The notes beneath the pieces were generated by a model, which saw only the letters and a list, made by a program, of their open reading frames with translations, was not told the DNA's origin and made no database searches. The position numbers and the translations under genes were made by a program. From Medicago truncatula (taxonomy: Eukaryota > Streptophyta > Magnoliopsida > Fabales > Fabaceae): a stretch of 64,000 nucleotides of DNA. This document shows positions 9,288-22,055 of the stretch, one piece after another; the stretch's first letter is position 1, and each line of letters begins with the position of its first letter. Location of the stretch: the NCBI RefSeq assembly GCF_003473485.1, contig NC_053046.1, positions 1,994,001-2,058,000 on the forward strand. Reading direction: 5' to 3'.

Positions 9288-12200
9288 ATGGGTTCTTATG
9301 AAGCAACCAATGTGGTTCTTGCTAAAGTCAAAAACTTTGACCCTGAAAATGCTTCAAAAATCATGGGTTTTCTTCTCATGAACCTTGAAGAATATGAACT
9401 TGTTCGTTTAGCATGTTGTCCTGACCATGTTCTTCATAACCTTGCTATTAGGGTAAAGACCCATTTGGGTATGAACCTATCTACCCCTTCTTCACCTTCA
9501 CCTCTTAACCCTATTGGAAGAATCACTTCATCTTCCAATAACCCTTTTTCAAAATCTTCTCCTAGAGGAAGTAATGGGTTTGACTTCAATAGGAACCCTT
9601 CATCACCTTCTGGTAATGTTTGGTCACAACCCTCTTTCCCAAAGAACCCTATTAGTCCAAAGTTTAATCCTTTAATGTCTTATGAGAATATCCAAGGTGG
9701 TGTTGGTGTTGTTGGTGGTGGCGGCGGCAGTGGTGCTGGTGGTTCCTGTGCTTTTTCACCAAGGGTTAATAATGGTGATTATGATTTTGTTGATGAACAA
9801 CAGCTGAATGAGTGTTTTCCTTTTCTCAATGAGTCGTCTAACGGCGATGATTTGGTTGATCCGCGTCTTGAAATGGGCGTTGGTGGTCAGAATTGGATCT
9901 CTGGTAACAATGGCGATGCTCATAATATTCATAAGAGGAGTTTTTCTGCAAATGATGCTAGTTTTAGTGTTGAAGAAAGTGGATTGGGATTTGGTTTTAA
10001 GCCATGTCTTTACTTTGCTAGAGGGTTTTGTAAAAATGGTTCCAATTGTAAGTTTGTTCACGGTGATTCGATTGATGCGAATTCTGGTGCTGTTGTTGGT
10101 TCACCCAAGTTTGAGGGATTGGAACAACATGAAGAGTTCATGAGGTTCAAGGCTGCTCAGCAGCATCAAAGAATGGTGGCTGCATCACAACTTGCTGCTG
10201 GTGGAACATCACCGGTTTCGTATGACAAGTACATTGATCTTCTGATGCAGCAGCACAGTGATAATCAAAGGTACATTTCTTACAGATGGGAACAACCTCT
10301 TTAGTTTGTTGTTTACTTTCTTTTACATATTTAGTGTTGAATGTGAAGCGATATTTGTTTTAATATTGTGTATGGCTATGTTACATCTCAGAGCCGTGGC
10401 TGCGGCAGCATTTGCGATGGGTGAAGAATATTTCAACATTACTGGTCGGGGCAGGCCCGAAAGGAATGAGTTTCTTGCTATGGTTTCTGGGGACAAGCCT
10501 AACTCGGCTTCGCGGCAGATTTACTTGACCTTTCCTGCTGAAAGCACATTCAAAGATGAAGATGTTTCGGAGTACTTCAGGTAAAACATGCTGTAACAAC
10601 TTGCTAATGCTGTGCAGGTGAAAAGTGTGATGTTATATCACATTATCATAGATAGGTTATTCGCGCATACATGAAATGGAGAATTTATTTTAATAAGTTC
10701 TCAAATATTGCCATTAATTATTCCAGGTTCCACGCTTTAAAGAGATAATTTGCGGTAATTTTCCACGATTTTCACTGTGCACACTGCACACCATGAAAGT
10801 GGTTTTGCCTGTGCTCCCTGGTCTGATGCTTCTTGGAAGCCCTAGGGAAGGTGGATTTTTGATTGCCTCTGATGTTGATCCTGACTCCTAACTAAGTAAT
10901 GTGTCTTTTGCCATCCTTGATTGATTTGAGTTTGCTTGATAATTAAGGGTTTTCAACTGGCCCTTCATCCTTATGCAATTTAAGCTCAGTAACCACTGGT
11001 CGTGACGTTACTGCATTAAATTACGAGTTTCACTTCGAAGCCGTGTTTTATGTGTAATGTTCTTTTTGTATTAGGCAATAAACTTTGCAGAGCATGATAT
11101 ATGTCTCCCATGAGGAGACAGGTTTATCCTGTACATTTTCAGGTATCACTTTAACGTGTGTTTTCACTTAAAGATCAACTGAACTTAATTTATACTGTTA
11201 AGAATCTTTGAAGCTAATGAAGTTCACAGTTTAGAGTCATCGTTTGTCGTCATCGATGCTGATTTGTTATGTGTTGTTAATTGTTAAAGTCATCATCTGT
11301 CGTTATCGATGCTGATTTGTTATGTATTGTTGATTGTTAATGTTAATCTTATTTGGACGCGTCTACTTAAATGTCCACGATTCTGCACGTGCACATCCCG
11401 TTAACATGGTTTAGAAGTCTTTTCAGTTACCAATGAATATTGATTTGTCGAGGAGAGAATTTAAATAAACGGAAAATCTATTTCTAACTGAAAGAACATT
11501 GGTTGGTGTAGTCCATGTTAAAAATTCTACGTAAAGTATTCCATGCTAGGAAATTGTACGGAAGTAGTACGTGAACTTTACAAAAAAAAAAACATGACAT
11601 TGACATAAATGTTTGTTGTCGTTATCCTACAGCAGTCATAGTATTGCTCTATTATGATTTTATGAATAATAGGATGGATGTGTGTTTGTTTGTGAACCAT
11701 AGGGCTTGTGGCCCTCAGAAGGTAACGTTTTAAAGACAATATATCATTCTACTAATAACTATTAAGTGTTCTTGCGGATGCTGTGAACCTTCTGACACGT
11801 AAAGAACGATTTTTTGTACGTATCATCAGGTTTATACTTACTTTTAGGTAGTTATTGCAATCATGATATCTGGTTGATCTTATATCATGCTAGAACTTGA
11901 TATTTACTTCTAACGCTGTAGTGTCTGTCTGTAAAAGTTCTTATTGCATCTTCACTCAAATCCAAACTGAAGGATTTCATTCATTGACTAACTGCTTTTG
12001 TTATTTTGAAGCAAATTTGGACCTGTCCAAGATGTGAGAATTCCTTACCAGCAAAAGCGCATGTTTGGGTTTGTAACCTTTGTCTTTCCGGAGACAGTGA
12101 GAGTCATATTATCGAAAGGAAATCCTCATTTCATATGTGACTCACGTGTGCTTGTGAAACCCTACAAGGAGAAGGGAAAAGTTCCTGACAAGTAAGTTGA

Positions 12201-13303
12201 CATCTTGTTTTTGTTTGATTTATATATATCTTTTATTCCTGAATTAATATTATTATGACTAATAATGTATACAGGAGACACCAACATCAGCAGCAGCAAT
12301 TTGAGAGGGGAGATTTTTCACCATGTTTAAGTCCCTCTGCGTTTGACTCTAAAGAACCTTTTGATTTCCATCCTGGTAATCAAATTTCTCACCTTGGCTT
12401 CTTTATTTGACTCGATTACTCAAGATGATGCTCTCTTAAAGAGTTGCTATACATTTTCCTTTTTCCTCTAAAGCAACCATCTCGTGCTGCTTCAGTTTTG
12501 TTCTCACCAAACCTATTTTATGCAGGAACAAGAATGCTATACAATCCGCATGATATCTTATTGAGAAGGAAAATAGAGGAGCAGGCTGCGGACTTTCAGC
12601 AAGTCCTTGAACTCCAAGAAAGGAGGCTGAAGAGTCTGCAGCTTCCAGATTTCAAGAATAATCCGATTCACCACCACCAGCGCAGTCTCTCTGTTGGCGC
12701 TCCTTTGGTTTTTCCCCATCAACTTCATAGCCATGTGAACCATGCAGGTCTTTCTCCTGATAACATTCAAGGAGATTTTACAGGTTAGTCAATCAACTGT
12801 ACACTACGGTGTAGTTCTAACCAACATGGTTGTAACGGCTTACATTGTTAACATACTTTCCATCGCAGGCTACAGTGGCAGCCTCACTTCTGCTGGTTCT
12901 TTAGGTGCTGCATCTGAGCAGCAGGAGCTACACAAAGAAGCTGATCCATCTTGCATTGATGCTGTTACTGCTGCTGCTGAGAGTGGGAATTTAAAGGATG
13001 TTGCAAAGTCTGAAGGTGTAGATCTCGGCAAGAGGTATGAATTTGACTCGACTTTGTTTCAGATTGTATTTATATTTATATCGCTGTTTTGATGTTTGTA
13101 TCATTCCTTGTTGACTCTACAGAAATGTGGAGCACACCCTTCCTGACAGTCTCTTTGCTTCACCAACAAAAGCAGCTGGAGATTATCTGTCTGATTTCTC
13201 TCCACAGGAAGAGGCTAATGAGAGTACTGCATTTTCAACTACCTTGTCTCAGAAGTTTGAATCGACAACATCTGCTTCGGGCGACAACATGGCTTCCGTT
13301 TAA
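9288..13303 (+). CDS. CCCH zinc finger and RRM RNA-binding protein, seven exons
   Basis: Exons are 9288-10270, 10392-10580, 12012-12191, 12275-12375, 12526-12783, 12869-13034 and 13123-13303. All junctions are GT-AG and join in phase to 2,058 nt, or 685 residues. The start is the ATG of [20 protein letters not shown], because upstream in-frame codons contain no ATG. Residues 1-60 form the conserved N-terminal region of this plant family. A Ser/Pro/Gly-rich linker follows. One CCCH finger spans C240-x7-C248-x5-C254-x3-H258 ([19 protein letters not shown]). An RRM spans about 369-450, with RNP2 IYLTFP and RNP1 MFGFVTFV. Gln/His-rich and Ser-rich C-terminal segments end in NMASV. The layout matches the Arabidopsis zinc finger CCCH proteins of the C3H46/C3H53 type, presumed to bind mRNA; targets are unknown. 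Intron 2 is 1.4 kb. No defect was seen. Confidence 0.93.
11232..11345. repeat. Two-copy tandem duplication inside intron 2 of the CCCH/RRM gene
   Basis: GTCATCG(T)TTGTCGTCATCGATG...TTGTTATGTGTTGTTAATTGTTAA is followed directly by a near copy (GTCATCATCTGTCGTTATCG...), with a unit of about 57 bp. It is intronic with no coding effect. Confidence 0.8.
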
Positions 13304-16088
13304 GTTCTTTACAATTCATGGTACTACTAATTTTCTGCACTATTTGGATGAATTATTTTGATAAGTTATATATTTATGTATATATTTCTTAGGCTTCATT
13401 ATGCACATCTATGATTTTGAATTGTAGGTAATAAAAATATAAGAGGCAGGCAAGGGGAGGGGGATCATATTAATTAGGGTAATTATATTTTTGTATATCC
13501 TTTTTTCACTCATTTATCCTTTACAGGTGAAAATAAATGTACATATTTAATTTAATGATTATTTTTTTGTTGCTTGTTTGTTTTGTATGCAGAATTGCAG
13601 ATTTATAGAAGCATATAGAAGAAGAAAAAATATCTTCTAGATGTATAGCTAAATACACCTAGATCATCCTAGAGAAGCATCAAAACTAAGGTCACCATCA
13701 TCATCAATCATCAATCAAATACATACTACTAACACCGACCAAGCAATACATATTGCATACATGGATAGGCATATTAGTTTATATTATATAAGACTAAAGA
13801 CTAGTTTTTCTTTTCCTCCTTTCCCATTTTATGTTATTCATCATAGCTATGTGTTTCACTAATCTGAGACAACAGAATATTGTTGTTTTACTTCAATGTA
13901 ATATAAACCATCGTTATGTACCTATTTTCTTTTGCTTTTGTCTGTGTGTTTAATTAGTAAAAATCTTGTGTGAAATTGCGCGGATAGGATGAAAAATGGT
14001 ACAAAATTAGAAGCGTTAAATTTTGTCTTGGTCAAAAGGGGAAGAGTTTTCTTGGAATAGAATCAATAGATAGATTATATGACTATGGAGCATTCTTGAT
14101 GTGTTTTTTTTGATAGTGTTACCCTTCAAAATAAAATGATAGGATTATATATAAATGAAAACATGTTCTTTTTTAGGGGAAATGAAAACATATGTTATTA
14201 AAATGGTAGGAAATAGATTTGTCGGATATTGGTAGTGAGTGGTAAGTAAGGTCCACATGTGGGGTTGTTTGAAAGGGGGGTTCACCTGCTATCACATGGT
14301 TGTGACAGTATACGAACAATTTGTACTGTGCCATCACACTCCTTTCACCATCAACTTTTTATTTTCGGTTTTTGATACAAAGTATTCATCGATTTTGCCG
14401 ATGATTAATCTCTATAATGGAACCGTCTAAACTCCAAACCATCGATTAGTCTCTTGTACAAATTATGTTTTTCTTTCATCTATAAAGGTCGAATTCGAGA
14501 CAAAGTTTAAGATATTTTAAGTTCAGTTTTACTCGAATCAACGGAATTCATTGAAATATTTTGATTTTTTATATGGATTGTAGAGCCAGTTTTGTCTTGG
14601 CATACACATAAATCATGGTACTACACAGTCCTACGCATTGCCTCATTTGTTTTTTATTGCAGCTTTTGTAAAAGCCACTGCACCCTTTGATGGGTTGAGT
14701 TTTATTTTAGAGGTTGATGGACTAATGAATGATTATTTTTGTTTCCTTTTTAGGCACTGTAAAAAAAAGGAAAGAAATAAAAAAACCCACTTCTAAAAAA
14801 GTCACGCCCACTAATGTTTTTGTTTTGAAGTCATCATAGTAAAATTGTTATCATGTTTGTGTTAATAAGAGAAGTCCAATCATAGTTGAAATATATGAGT
14901 GAGCAGTCTTTTTAGTGTGTGCACTTGCACTCGTGTATGTATGGATCCTGTTACCATATACTTTTTAATTCATAATAATTCACTTCAGAGAATATTTTGT
15001 TGTGCACAGATACTACTTATTAGAATAATATACTATTACTAGTAGAACAATTCTATGGTGTATAAATGACATAAATCTTACATCATACACAAACTAGTTT
15101 TCACTATTAGATCGATAAATTTTACAATTAAATTATATGAAATATGATATGATTTATTGATTCAACGGTGAAAAACCACTCATGCATAGTGTAAGACCAT
15201 TTTGTTTGTATATGTTAGACAAAATCTTACTAGTATTATCAATACAAGAACTCATGCATGATGTTGTTATTACAATATTTTATCGAACAAGTCTATAATG
15301 CATAAGAGATATAAGTCTTAAGGTATGCACTATATCATTTTCACCATTAAATTAATAATTTTGAGAAAAATTATTCATCTAATGATGAATAATAAACTTC
15401 TACATGATGGCAAGTGAGCAATCACATACGAACACAATGGATATCAAATCTCTTTTTGAATAGTTTTAATATTATTGTATTCTTAGAATTCAAATTATTT
15501 TAATGTATTGCTTTGAATTATTCAATTTTTTTAGGTTAAATATATTTTTGTTTCCGTAAAATGTCTATCATTTAAGAATATTTCATATTTTTTCTATGTT
15601 TGTATTTACACTTATTTCATGTTTGAAGAATTAGTCTCTACTACTTATTTTTTGCTCACTGGACAAGCTATTTTTTATTTTTTTTGTCTCAACCCTCTGA
15701 TTTGTAAGAAAATGACCCTAGAAAAATGAAGAAAATCTTTAATCATAAATAATTAGCAACTTGAATTCAATCACTTGATTTACAAACAAAAATATTTAAG
15801 TCCTCATACCTTAGCATGCATTTTAGTCTTTTTAATCAGAAAAAAAAAGTAGTATAAACCAAATTAAAAAATAGAGGATAAGGAAGAGATCAAACTTAAG
15901 AGGAAAGGCTAGATTTAAGTAAGAGACATTTGTAAGGATGAAATCATATTAAACTACTACTTTTTATAAAAACAAATATATTATTTAATGCAAAAGATGA
16001 ATCATTCAAAAGAATATGAGTTAGAAACAATTCTTGATCAAAAATACCTACTCTCGATTGAACTCTAAATTACTATAGATTTATTTTG
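13304..16088. other. 3' UTR of the CCCH/RRM gene, then intergenic DNA
   Basis: Up to about 13920 the T-rich sequence with AATATAAACC is a plausible 3' UTR. A GT-AG pair (GGTAATAAAAATATAAG near 13427, GTATGCAG near 13593) could mark a 3' UTR intron. From 14000 to 16088 I see only AT-rich DNA and degraded short repeats around 15040-15420 (ATTTTCACCATTAAAT-like motifs), with no gene. Confidence 0.45.
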
Positions 16089-16473
16089 GTTAAATTACAC
16101 TATGTGTCCTTTAAGTTTGAGATTTGTAACAGATTGATATTTTAAGTTATTTTGGTCACATATAAATCCTTTAAGTTTGGGGTTTGTAATAGATTAGTCC
16201 TTTAAGTTATTTTGGTCACACATAAGTCCTATAAGTTTGTAAACGTTTTCAATTTAGTCTTTTTGATAACCAAACATTACAAAAACAATGATGTGGCAGA
16301 ATGACTAAATCGAAAATCCTTACAAACTTAAATGGCTTATGAGTGACCAAAATAATTTAAAGGAACAATCTCTTACAAACCTCAAACTTAAAGGACTTAT
16401 CTGAGACCAAAATATCATAAATGACCAATCTATTACAAACCTCAAACTTAAAAGACCTCCGATATAATTTAAA
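16089..16473. mobile_element. TIR element with internal subrepeats
   Basis: The left end GGTTAAATTACACTATGTGTCC and CTTTAAGTTTGAGATTTGTAA pairs with TTACAAACCTCAAACTTAAAAG and TATAATTTAA on the right. The phrase CTTTAAGTT(T)GGGGTTTGTAA...TTATTTTGGTCAC is repeated three times in the left arm and in complement on the right. The style matches the 9-bp-duplication elements elsewhere in this window, but I could not confirm a duplication here. Confidence 0.7.
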
Positions 16474-16808
16474 ATATAATTACGCTTAATATTTCAAATA
16501 TAATGTGCAATAAGTTTCTTTTATTCACAATGAAACATCATTAAGTTTCATAAATATTTGAAATTTGACTTGTTACATGGATGACAGTCAAATTCAAATT
16601 CGATTAACAATAACTACGTGATAATTTTCATTTTATTCTTTATGAAATATCATTAAGTTCCATAAATATCATTACTTTTTTCTTCACCAAATGCATTAAT
16701 TGAGATGACTTTGTATATACTAACAATACTCCTATCTTGCACAATTAACGTGTCTCCTTAAAAAGACATCCTTGCACGTAAATGTAAGTATCAAAATAAT
16801 ATTCACTA

Positions 16809-16956
16809 CACCCTCCGGTCACTAATATAAGCAAAAATTTGATTTTTAGATTCATTCATTAAATGACGTATGTAGTCTATAATAAAAGTCTACATACGTC
16901 ATTTAATGAATGAATCTAAAAATCAAATTTTTGCTTATATTAGTGACCGGAGGGTG
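16809..16956. mobile_element. Stowaway-like MITE, perfect 67-bp hairpin
   Basis: Arms 16809-16875 and 16890-16956 are exact reverse complements by eye, with a 14-base loop TCTATAATAAAAGT. The ends CACCCTCCGGTCACTAATA are flanked by TA on both sides (16807-16808 and 16957-16958). A TA duplication with CTCC-type ends is typical of Tc1/mariner-derived Stowaway elements. The perfect arms suggest recent insertion or gene conversion between the arms. Confidence 0.95.
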
Positions 16957-17654
16957 TACTTGTTAACAGAATCGCACATAGCCTTGCACTGCTTGATTTA
17001 AAATTACATCATAAAGACAAATGGAGAGAATCAAAATGAGTGTCATAACCGTAAATAATGGAAACAGAAAAATTAACAAAAAATATATTGACCAATATTT
17101 TGTTAACCATTTGATATCCTTATTTGAAATGTCGTTCATAGCATGATTTTTGTGATCTATACAATATTTTTTGCTGAAGGCTAGTGATGCACCAAAACAC
17201 AGTAAGTGCACCTTGGAAAACATATATATCCGAAATTAGTAAGTGAGAAAAATGATCAAATGAACTTTTAATTTGAAATGTCGCATCTATAAAAACACAG
17301 TATCAATAATCTTGCACTCACATCTGCTACACGGAACTCAAGTCGAAGAGTTTCTATATTGAACTCGCAATCTGTTAACAAACTTGTCCAAATCAGTTAT
17401 AGAATTTGGATCTAATGGAGCTGAAAAGGATCAAAGATTCAAAGAAATTAGTGCAAGTTGAAAAATATATATGAAACAAAACATAAGAGATCAAGAAAGA
17501 AGATGAAACATGGTTAGATTTTGATGTGTTATTTGTCCCCTTCAAGCAGTGCAATGCTAAGAGAGTTTGTGCATCACTTTCCATTGTTAAGTCTAAACTG
17601 TTTGGACGTAAAAATGATGGTAGGAGAGGATAATGTGAATGCAATTGTTAATAT

Positions 17655-18340
17655 ACATGGAAGGTTATGAGATCTACGGCTGAGATGTATAGGGTGGTTG
17701 ACTGAGTTGATTAACATTAATACAAGAAAGGTTATGAGATCTACGGCTGAGATGAAGGGAGTGATTGACTGACTTGATTAACATTAACTACATATTAAGG
17801 ATGGAAAATGAGGATGATTAGCACTGTTTTCAATTGCCATTATGACGTTTTTGTATGAGAGAGAAAATGAGGAGTTTGAAAATAGAGTTTGAATCAACGG
17901 TTGTGATTAAGTGTGTGGTTATGAGATTAGATTAGCAATAATTACCTGCTTAGGTGGGAAAAATGCAAGGGATTAGGGAAAACATGATAGCTCATCAAGT
18001 CTAGCTTGATTTAAAAGTTTGTTATGAAATCTACGGCTGAGACATAAGGGGTTGTTGACTGACTTGATTAGCAATAATTACGTATTCAATTGCATTAAAA
18101 GTGTGTTATTCGTTTTCAATTAGCATTAACTAAGTTATATGAGAGAAAATGAGAAGTTTGAAAATAGAGTTTTGATTGACTTGATTAGCAATTCAATTGC
18201 ATTAAAAGTGTGTTATTCTTTTTCAATTGGCATTAACGGGTGTGATCAAGTGTGAAAATAGAGTTTGAACCAACGGGTGAGATTAGATTAACAATAAATA
18301 CATGTTTAGGAGGAAAAATGGTAGGGATTAGGGCAAATTA
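17655..18340. repeat. Local cluster of shuffled direct repeats
   Basis: TTATGAGATCTACGGCTGAGA occurs at about 17666 and 17730 and, slightly changed, near 18024. Phrases such as GACTTGATTAGCAATAATTAC, CAATTGCATTAAAAGTGTGTTATTC and GAAAATAGAGTTTGAA recur two or three times in differing order. No coding content was seen. A truncated SINE head (minus strand, AGCTTAGCTCAATTGGTAA) follows at 18396-18440. Confidence 0.7.
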
Positions 18341-18440
18341 GGGTGAATTAGTGCAAACATGTTTGCTAACCAAGTCTAACTTTTATAATAAAGGATTATA
18401 CATTGTTTTTACCAATTGAGCTAAGCTCACAGAGACATAT

Positions 18441-20271
18441 TACAAAAAACACTTAGAAGTCATTTAGAGGTCACATTATTTATGTCAAAAATGAAGATGT
18501 GATGGTGAAAAAAATACAGATTATAAAAAATGTCATGGTAACTTGTGTCCTAAGTCATTGTTTAAAGGTTTTAAATAAAGAAATTGTTTTCAAAATAACA
18601 TTGCTTTTTATAGGTCATTGTTTAAAGTTTTCACAAAAGTATCGTTTTTTTATAGGTCCCTTAAAAAAAACAATTTGTATACAAGAGCAATGTTATTTTG
18701 ACATTTAAATCAGTCATCGTATTTTCACACCGTACAAAATACATTTTAAGATAAAAATATTAAATAAATACATTTTACAATAATTCTAAGACTATTGTGG
18801 TTCTCTTTAGTGCATCTTGTACACTATGAAGAATACTTCTTAATGTTATAATTCATTTTGGTTTGTTAAAAAAAATAAATTAAAATTGTATAAGTAGGGT
18901 GTCATATATTAAAATTTTCTTTTGTGTCAATAAATTTTCTCATAATATCGGTTTAAAAAAATTCTCATTATATAGTGGAATTTTTTAACCAGTAAACGTA
19001 AATGTAACATAAAATATCTTAAACAGGCACTAAGATGCAAATAAATGGTGCAGAAAAAGTGATGGAAAAAGCTCTGCAAAGTTGATGCTCTTTGTGTGCC
19101 CCTCAGGGGTATTGAGAAGGGAGGTATGCACTACGCAAGAACATATGCTATAAAAGGAAAAAACTCTGACTGTTTGACATGCCAAAAAGCCATTTCTAAT
19201 TAAGCAAACAAAGTACATGAAAAGCCTAATGAAACTTATGTTTACAATCCAAACTCTTCTTTTGTAACTGAATTTAGATTTCAATTCCATATATAAAGTC
19301 AAAAATCCTTCCATTTTCTACATTTACTCACAAATTTATTGTACTTTTGTCTATACAACATACCGTAAAGCGGTATAGAGCATAAAAGAAAATTCATGAT
19401 TAATGCATTTAAAAAAAGGTACTGTTATTAATTTTTTTTTTTAATGTTAAAGAATATATATAAAACAAATTATCGTCTCTTATAAATAGAATAAGAGGGA
19501 GTATCGAATGTCACATCAAATTTATTTTATTGATGATTATTGTAAACGAAATTTAGAGCTTATGTTTGCTATTTTCCAACTTGTCATTTAATACTACATA
19601 TGGTTATTTATGATTCCATGATAGCTGACAATGGTTTGTCATGGTGTGTATATATAGAGTTACACACACACAAAATAGCCTTCAAAGTTGAAGCATTGTA
19701 TTGTATGTTTGATGTGGTATTGATAAAAATTGATTTTGTAAACGTGATTTGAAAAGTAAAATAATCTATGTTTAAATACATTTATTTTAAACTGAGTTGA
19801 AGAAAAAATTTAAATGTTAAAATCAATTCTAGAATAAAAAAACTCATTTTTTTAGTTTCAACTAGTATCAATTTTTTCAACAAAATCAATTATAATAAAC
19901 AGCAGCCAAATATGCTAGAATTAATTAAAAAGATTTAAATCAATTTTGACTCATCTAGAGATGAAACAAAACATCTTTAAAATAGAAAATATGAACAAAG
20001 AGTATACAAAACCACACTAATGAACCCCAAAAAGGGGGCAATCACATGAGGATGACCCCATAACAATGAACAGAAAGAAAAAGAAGAAGGAAATGTCCTT
20101 ATCTTCTGAGAACTTTACTTAGTAGTATGGTACCGTTTGATCCGGTTTTTTTTTTTCCAGCTTCTCTATGTTTTTAAGGAGAAGTTAGGCCAAACACTAT
20201 ATTAATTAAGTTACTTATTAAAAAAAATACTTTTTTTAGAATGCAAAAAATTGGATGGAATGAGCTTTAGC
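18441..20271. other. AT-rich intergenic DNA, no gene seen
   Basis: There is only low-complexity and weakly repetitive sequence. Frames on both strands lack any recognisable domain, and none is flanked by plausible gene signals. Confidence 0.5.
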
Positions 20272-21505
20272 CAAAAGTTGTTGAATGCTACTTCAAAAAA
20301 CTATTTCTCGATAATTTATTTCACAAACACCTCTCTTCAACTCACGCTAGGAACTTTTTATTTTTATTTTTTAATATTTATATTTCAATATTTTTTTTTT
20401 CTTCCATTTAATTTTTTTTTGAACCGGTCCATTATTTGTTTGAAGGAGGGTCCATTTTTTTTTTTGAAGGAATTATATTATCTTTTTATCACTTATATAT
20501 TTAATTTAAATATCGTTTACTTATCACAACTTCGCTAATATTTTTATTCACGCTGTCATTGAATGACACAAAATATTTTTATTCTCTCTCTTCAACCTCG
20601 CAAATATACACACACATATTAGAGTTGAGAATAATACTTTATGTCTGTTTGTCTATTTTTTTGTTACGCTAATGCATAATTTTTTTTTAGTGTTGCATAA
20701 TATGTTTGTCTGCCTCAGTGAAAGAATTGTGGAGCTGAAGAATATATTTGTAATATGTATTTGGTGTGTGTATATATAAAGAGAATAGTTGGTTTTTTCT
20801 TTTCCAATTATACTCTATAACAAATTTTGTTATAAGAATACCATATTTTTGATGTCATTCAAAAAGATAAGAATTCATATTATATGATATTACATTTGTT
20901 ACATTGTTGTGTCATTGAAAAAGATATGTTTAGTTTTTTTAATAAGAAAAAGACATACATCGTTTGTTACAATATAAATGTGCAAAATATATATTAGTAT
21001 AATTTTTTTAGACATCTATACTTGTACTTTTAATTAAAGTCAAATTTTTATAAAAATAATTATAAGTATTACACAACACTAAAAAAAATTATATGTATTA
21101 GCGTAACAAAAAAAAAAATAGACAGACGTACATAAAGTATTAGTCTAATCGCTAATATGTTTGTATATATTTTCGAGGTTGGAGAAAAAGAATAAAAATA
21201 TTTGGTGTCTTCAATGACAACGTGAATAAAAATATTTGCTAGGTTGTGATAATTAAACGATATTGAAATTAAATATATAAGTGATAAAAAGATAATAAAT
21301 TCCATCAAAAATAGATAATAAAATTAAATGGACCCTCCTTAAAAAAAAATTAAATGGACCGGTTAAAAAAAAAATTAAATGAAAGAAAAAAACATATTAA
21401 AATATAAATATTTAAAAAAAAAGTTCCCAGATTTGAAGAGAGGTACTTGTGAAATAAATTGTCGAGAAGTAAGTTTTGTACAGTATTTTACCAAACAACT
21501 TTTAA
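20272..21505. mobile_element. Large foldback element, arms of about 430 bp
   Basis: The left arm at 20272-20701 and the right arm at 21069-21505 are imperfect reverse complements around a spacer of about 367 bases. Matched landmarks are TTTATTTCACAA(A)CACCTCTCTTCAA, ACCGGTCCATT, GGAGGGTCCATTT, AACCTCGCAAATATA and TTTGTTACGCTAAT on the left, with their complements in reverse order on the right. Open frames on both strands here are arms of the same palindrome and not genes. The superfamily is undetermined; CCAAAC motifs near both ends are weak hints only. Confidence 0.85.
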
Positions 21506-21947
21506 CTTAAAAATAACTTTAAAACTAAAAAAAATAACGAAACCAAACAACTTTAATTTTTTTCTTAAAAGACTTTATTTTAACTTTGTTTTAAAGGAGC
21601 TTTTTTTGAATGAGTATTGTATTTTATAATATACATATATTTTTAATGAAAAATATTAATACTAGATAATTTATTAAATTGCCGAACTTTGTAATGCAAG
21701 CTTATAACTTAAGTAGGGGCAAAATCAGGTGTTATAATGTCTTTGATGTGGGCTAAAAAAAACTAAACAAAAAAAAGTAATTTGTTAAATTAATATTTTC
21801 TCATTTACTTGAGTTTGAACCCCCCAACTCATTTTCTATTAACTCCAATAAGTTGAGCTACCCAACATGCTATAATATACATTATTATTTTTCTAGAATA
21901 TAACAACGCAACATTATGTATTTAAACATCCTTTCCTCAATTTCGTG

Positions 21948-22045
21948 AGCTTATTTCAGTTGGTAAAGACATTGCATAATATATACAAGGTCTGGAGTTC
22001 GAATCCCAAACACCACAAAAGAAAAACATTATTTTCTCCTAAGAA
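21948..22045 (+). mobile_element. SINE, 5' half
   Basis: GTGAGCTTATTTCAGTTGGT (A-box region) is followed by GCATAATATATACAAGG and GAGTTCGAATCCCAAACACC (B-box region). The conserved 3' half found in other copies is missing. Confidence 0.6.
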
Positions 22046-22055
22046 AACAAAAGTA

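Noticed and set aside
17393..17644. Minus-strand frame containing MESDAQTLLALHCLKGTNNT
   Set aside because: It has a plausible start region but no recognisable family, no clear splice partners, and a hydrophobic tail typical of chance translation of T-rich DNA.
19030..19314. Minus-strand frame with NTPEGHTKSINFAELF
   Set aside because: No domain was recognised, and it is rich in Phe/Cys/Leu as expected from AT-rich non-coding sequence.
20251..20538. Frame rich in Phe and Tyr on the plus strand
   Set aside because: It is an arm of the foldback at 20272-21505. The partner frame at 21069-21308 on the minus strand is the same palindrome.
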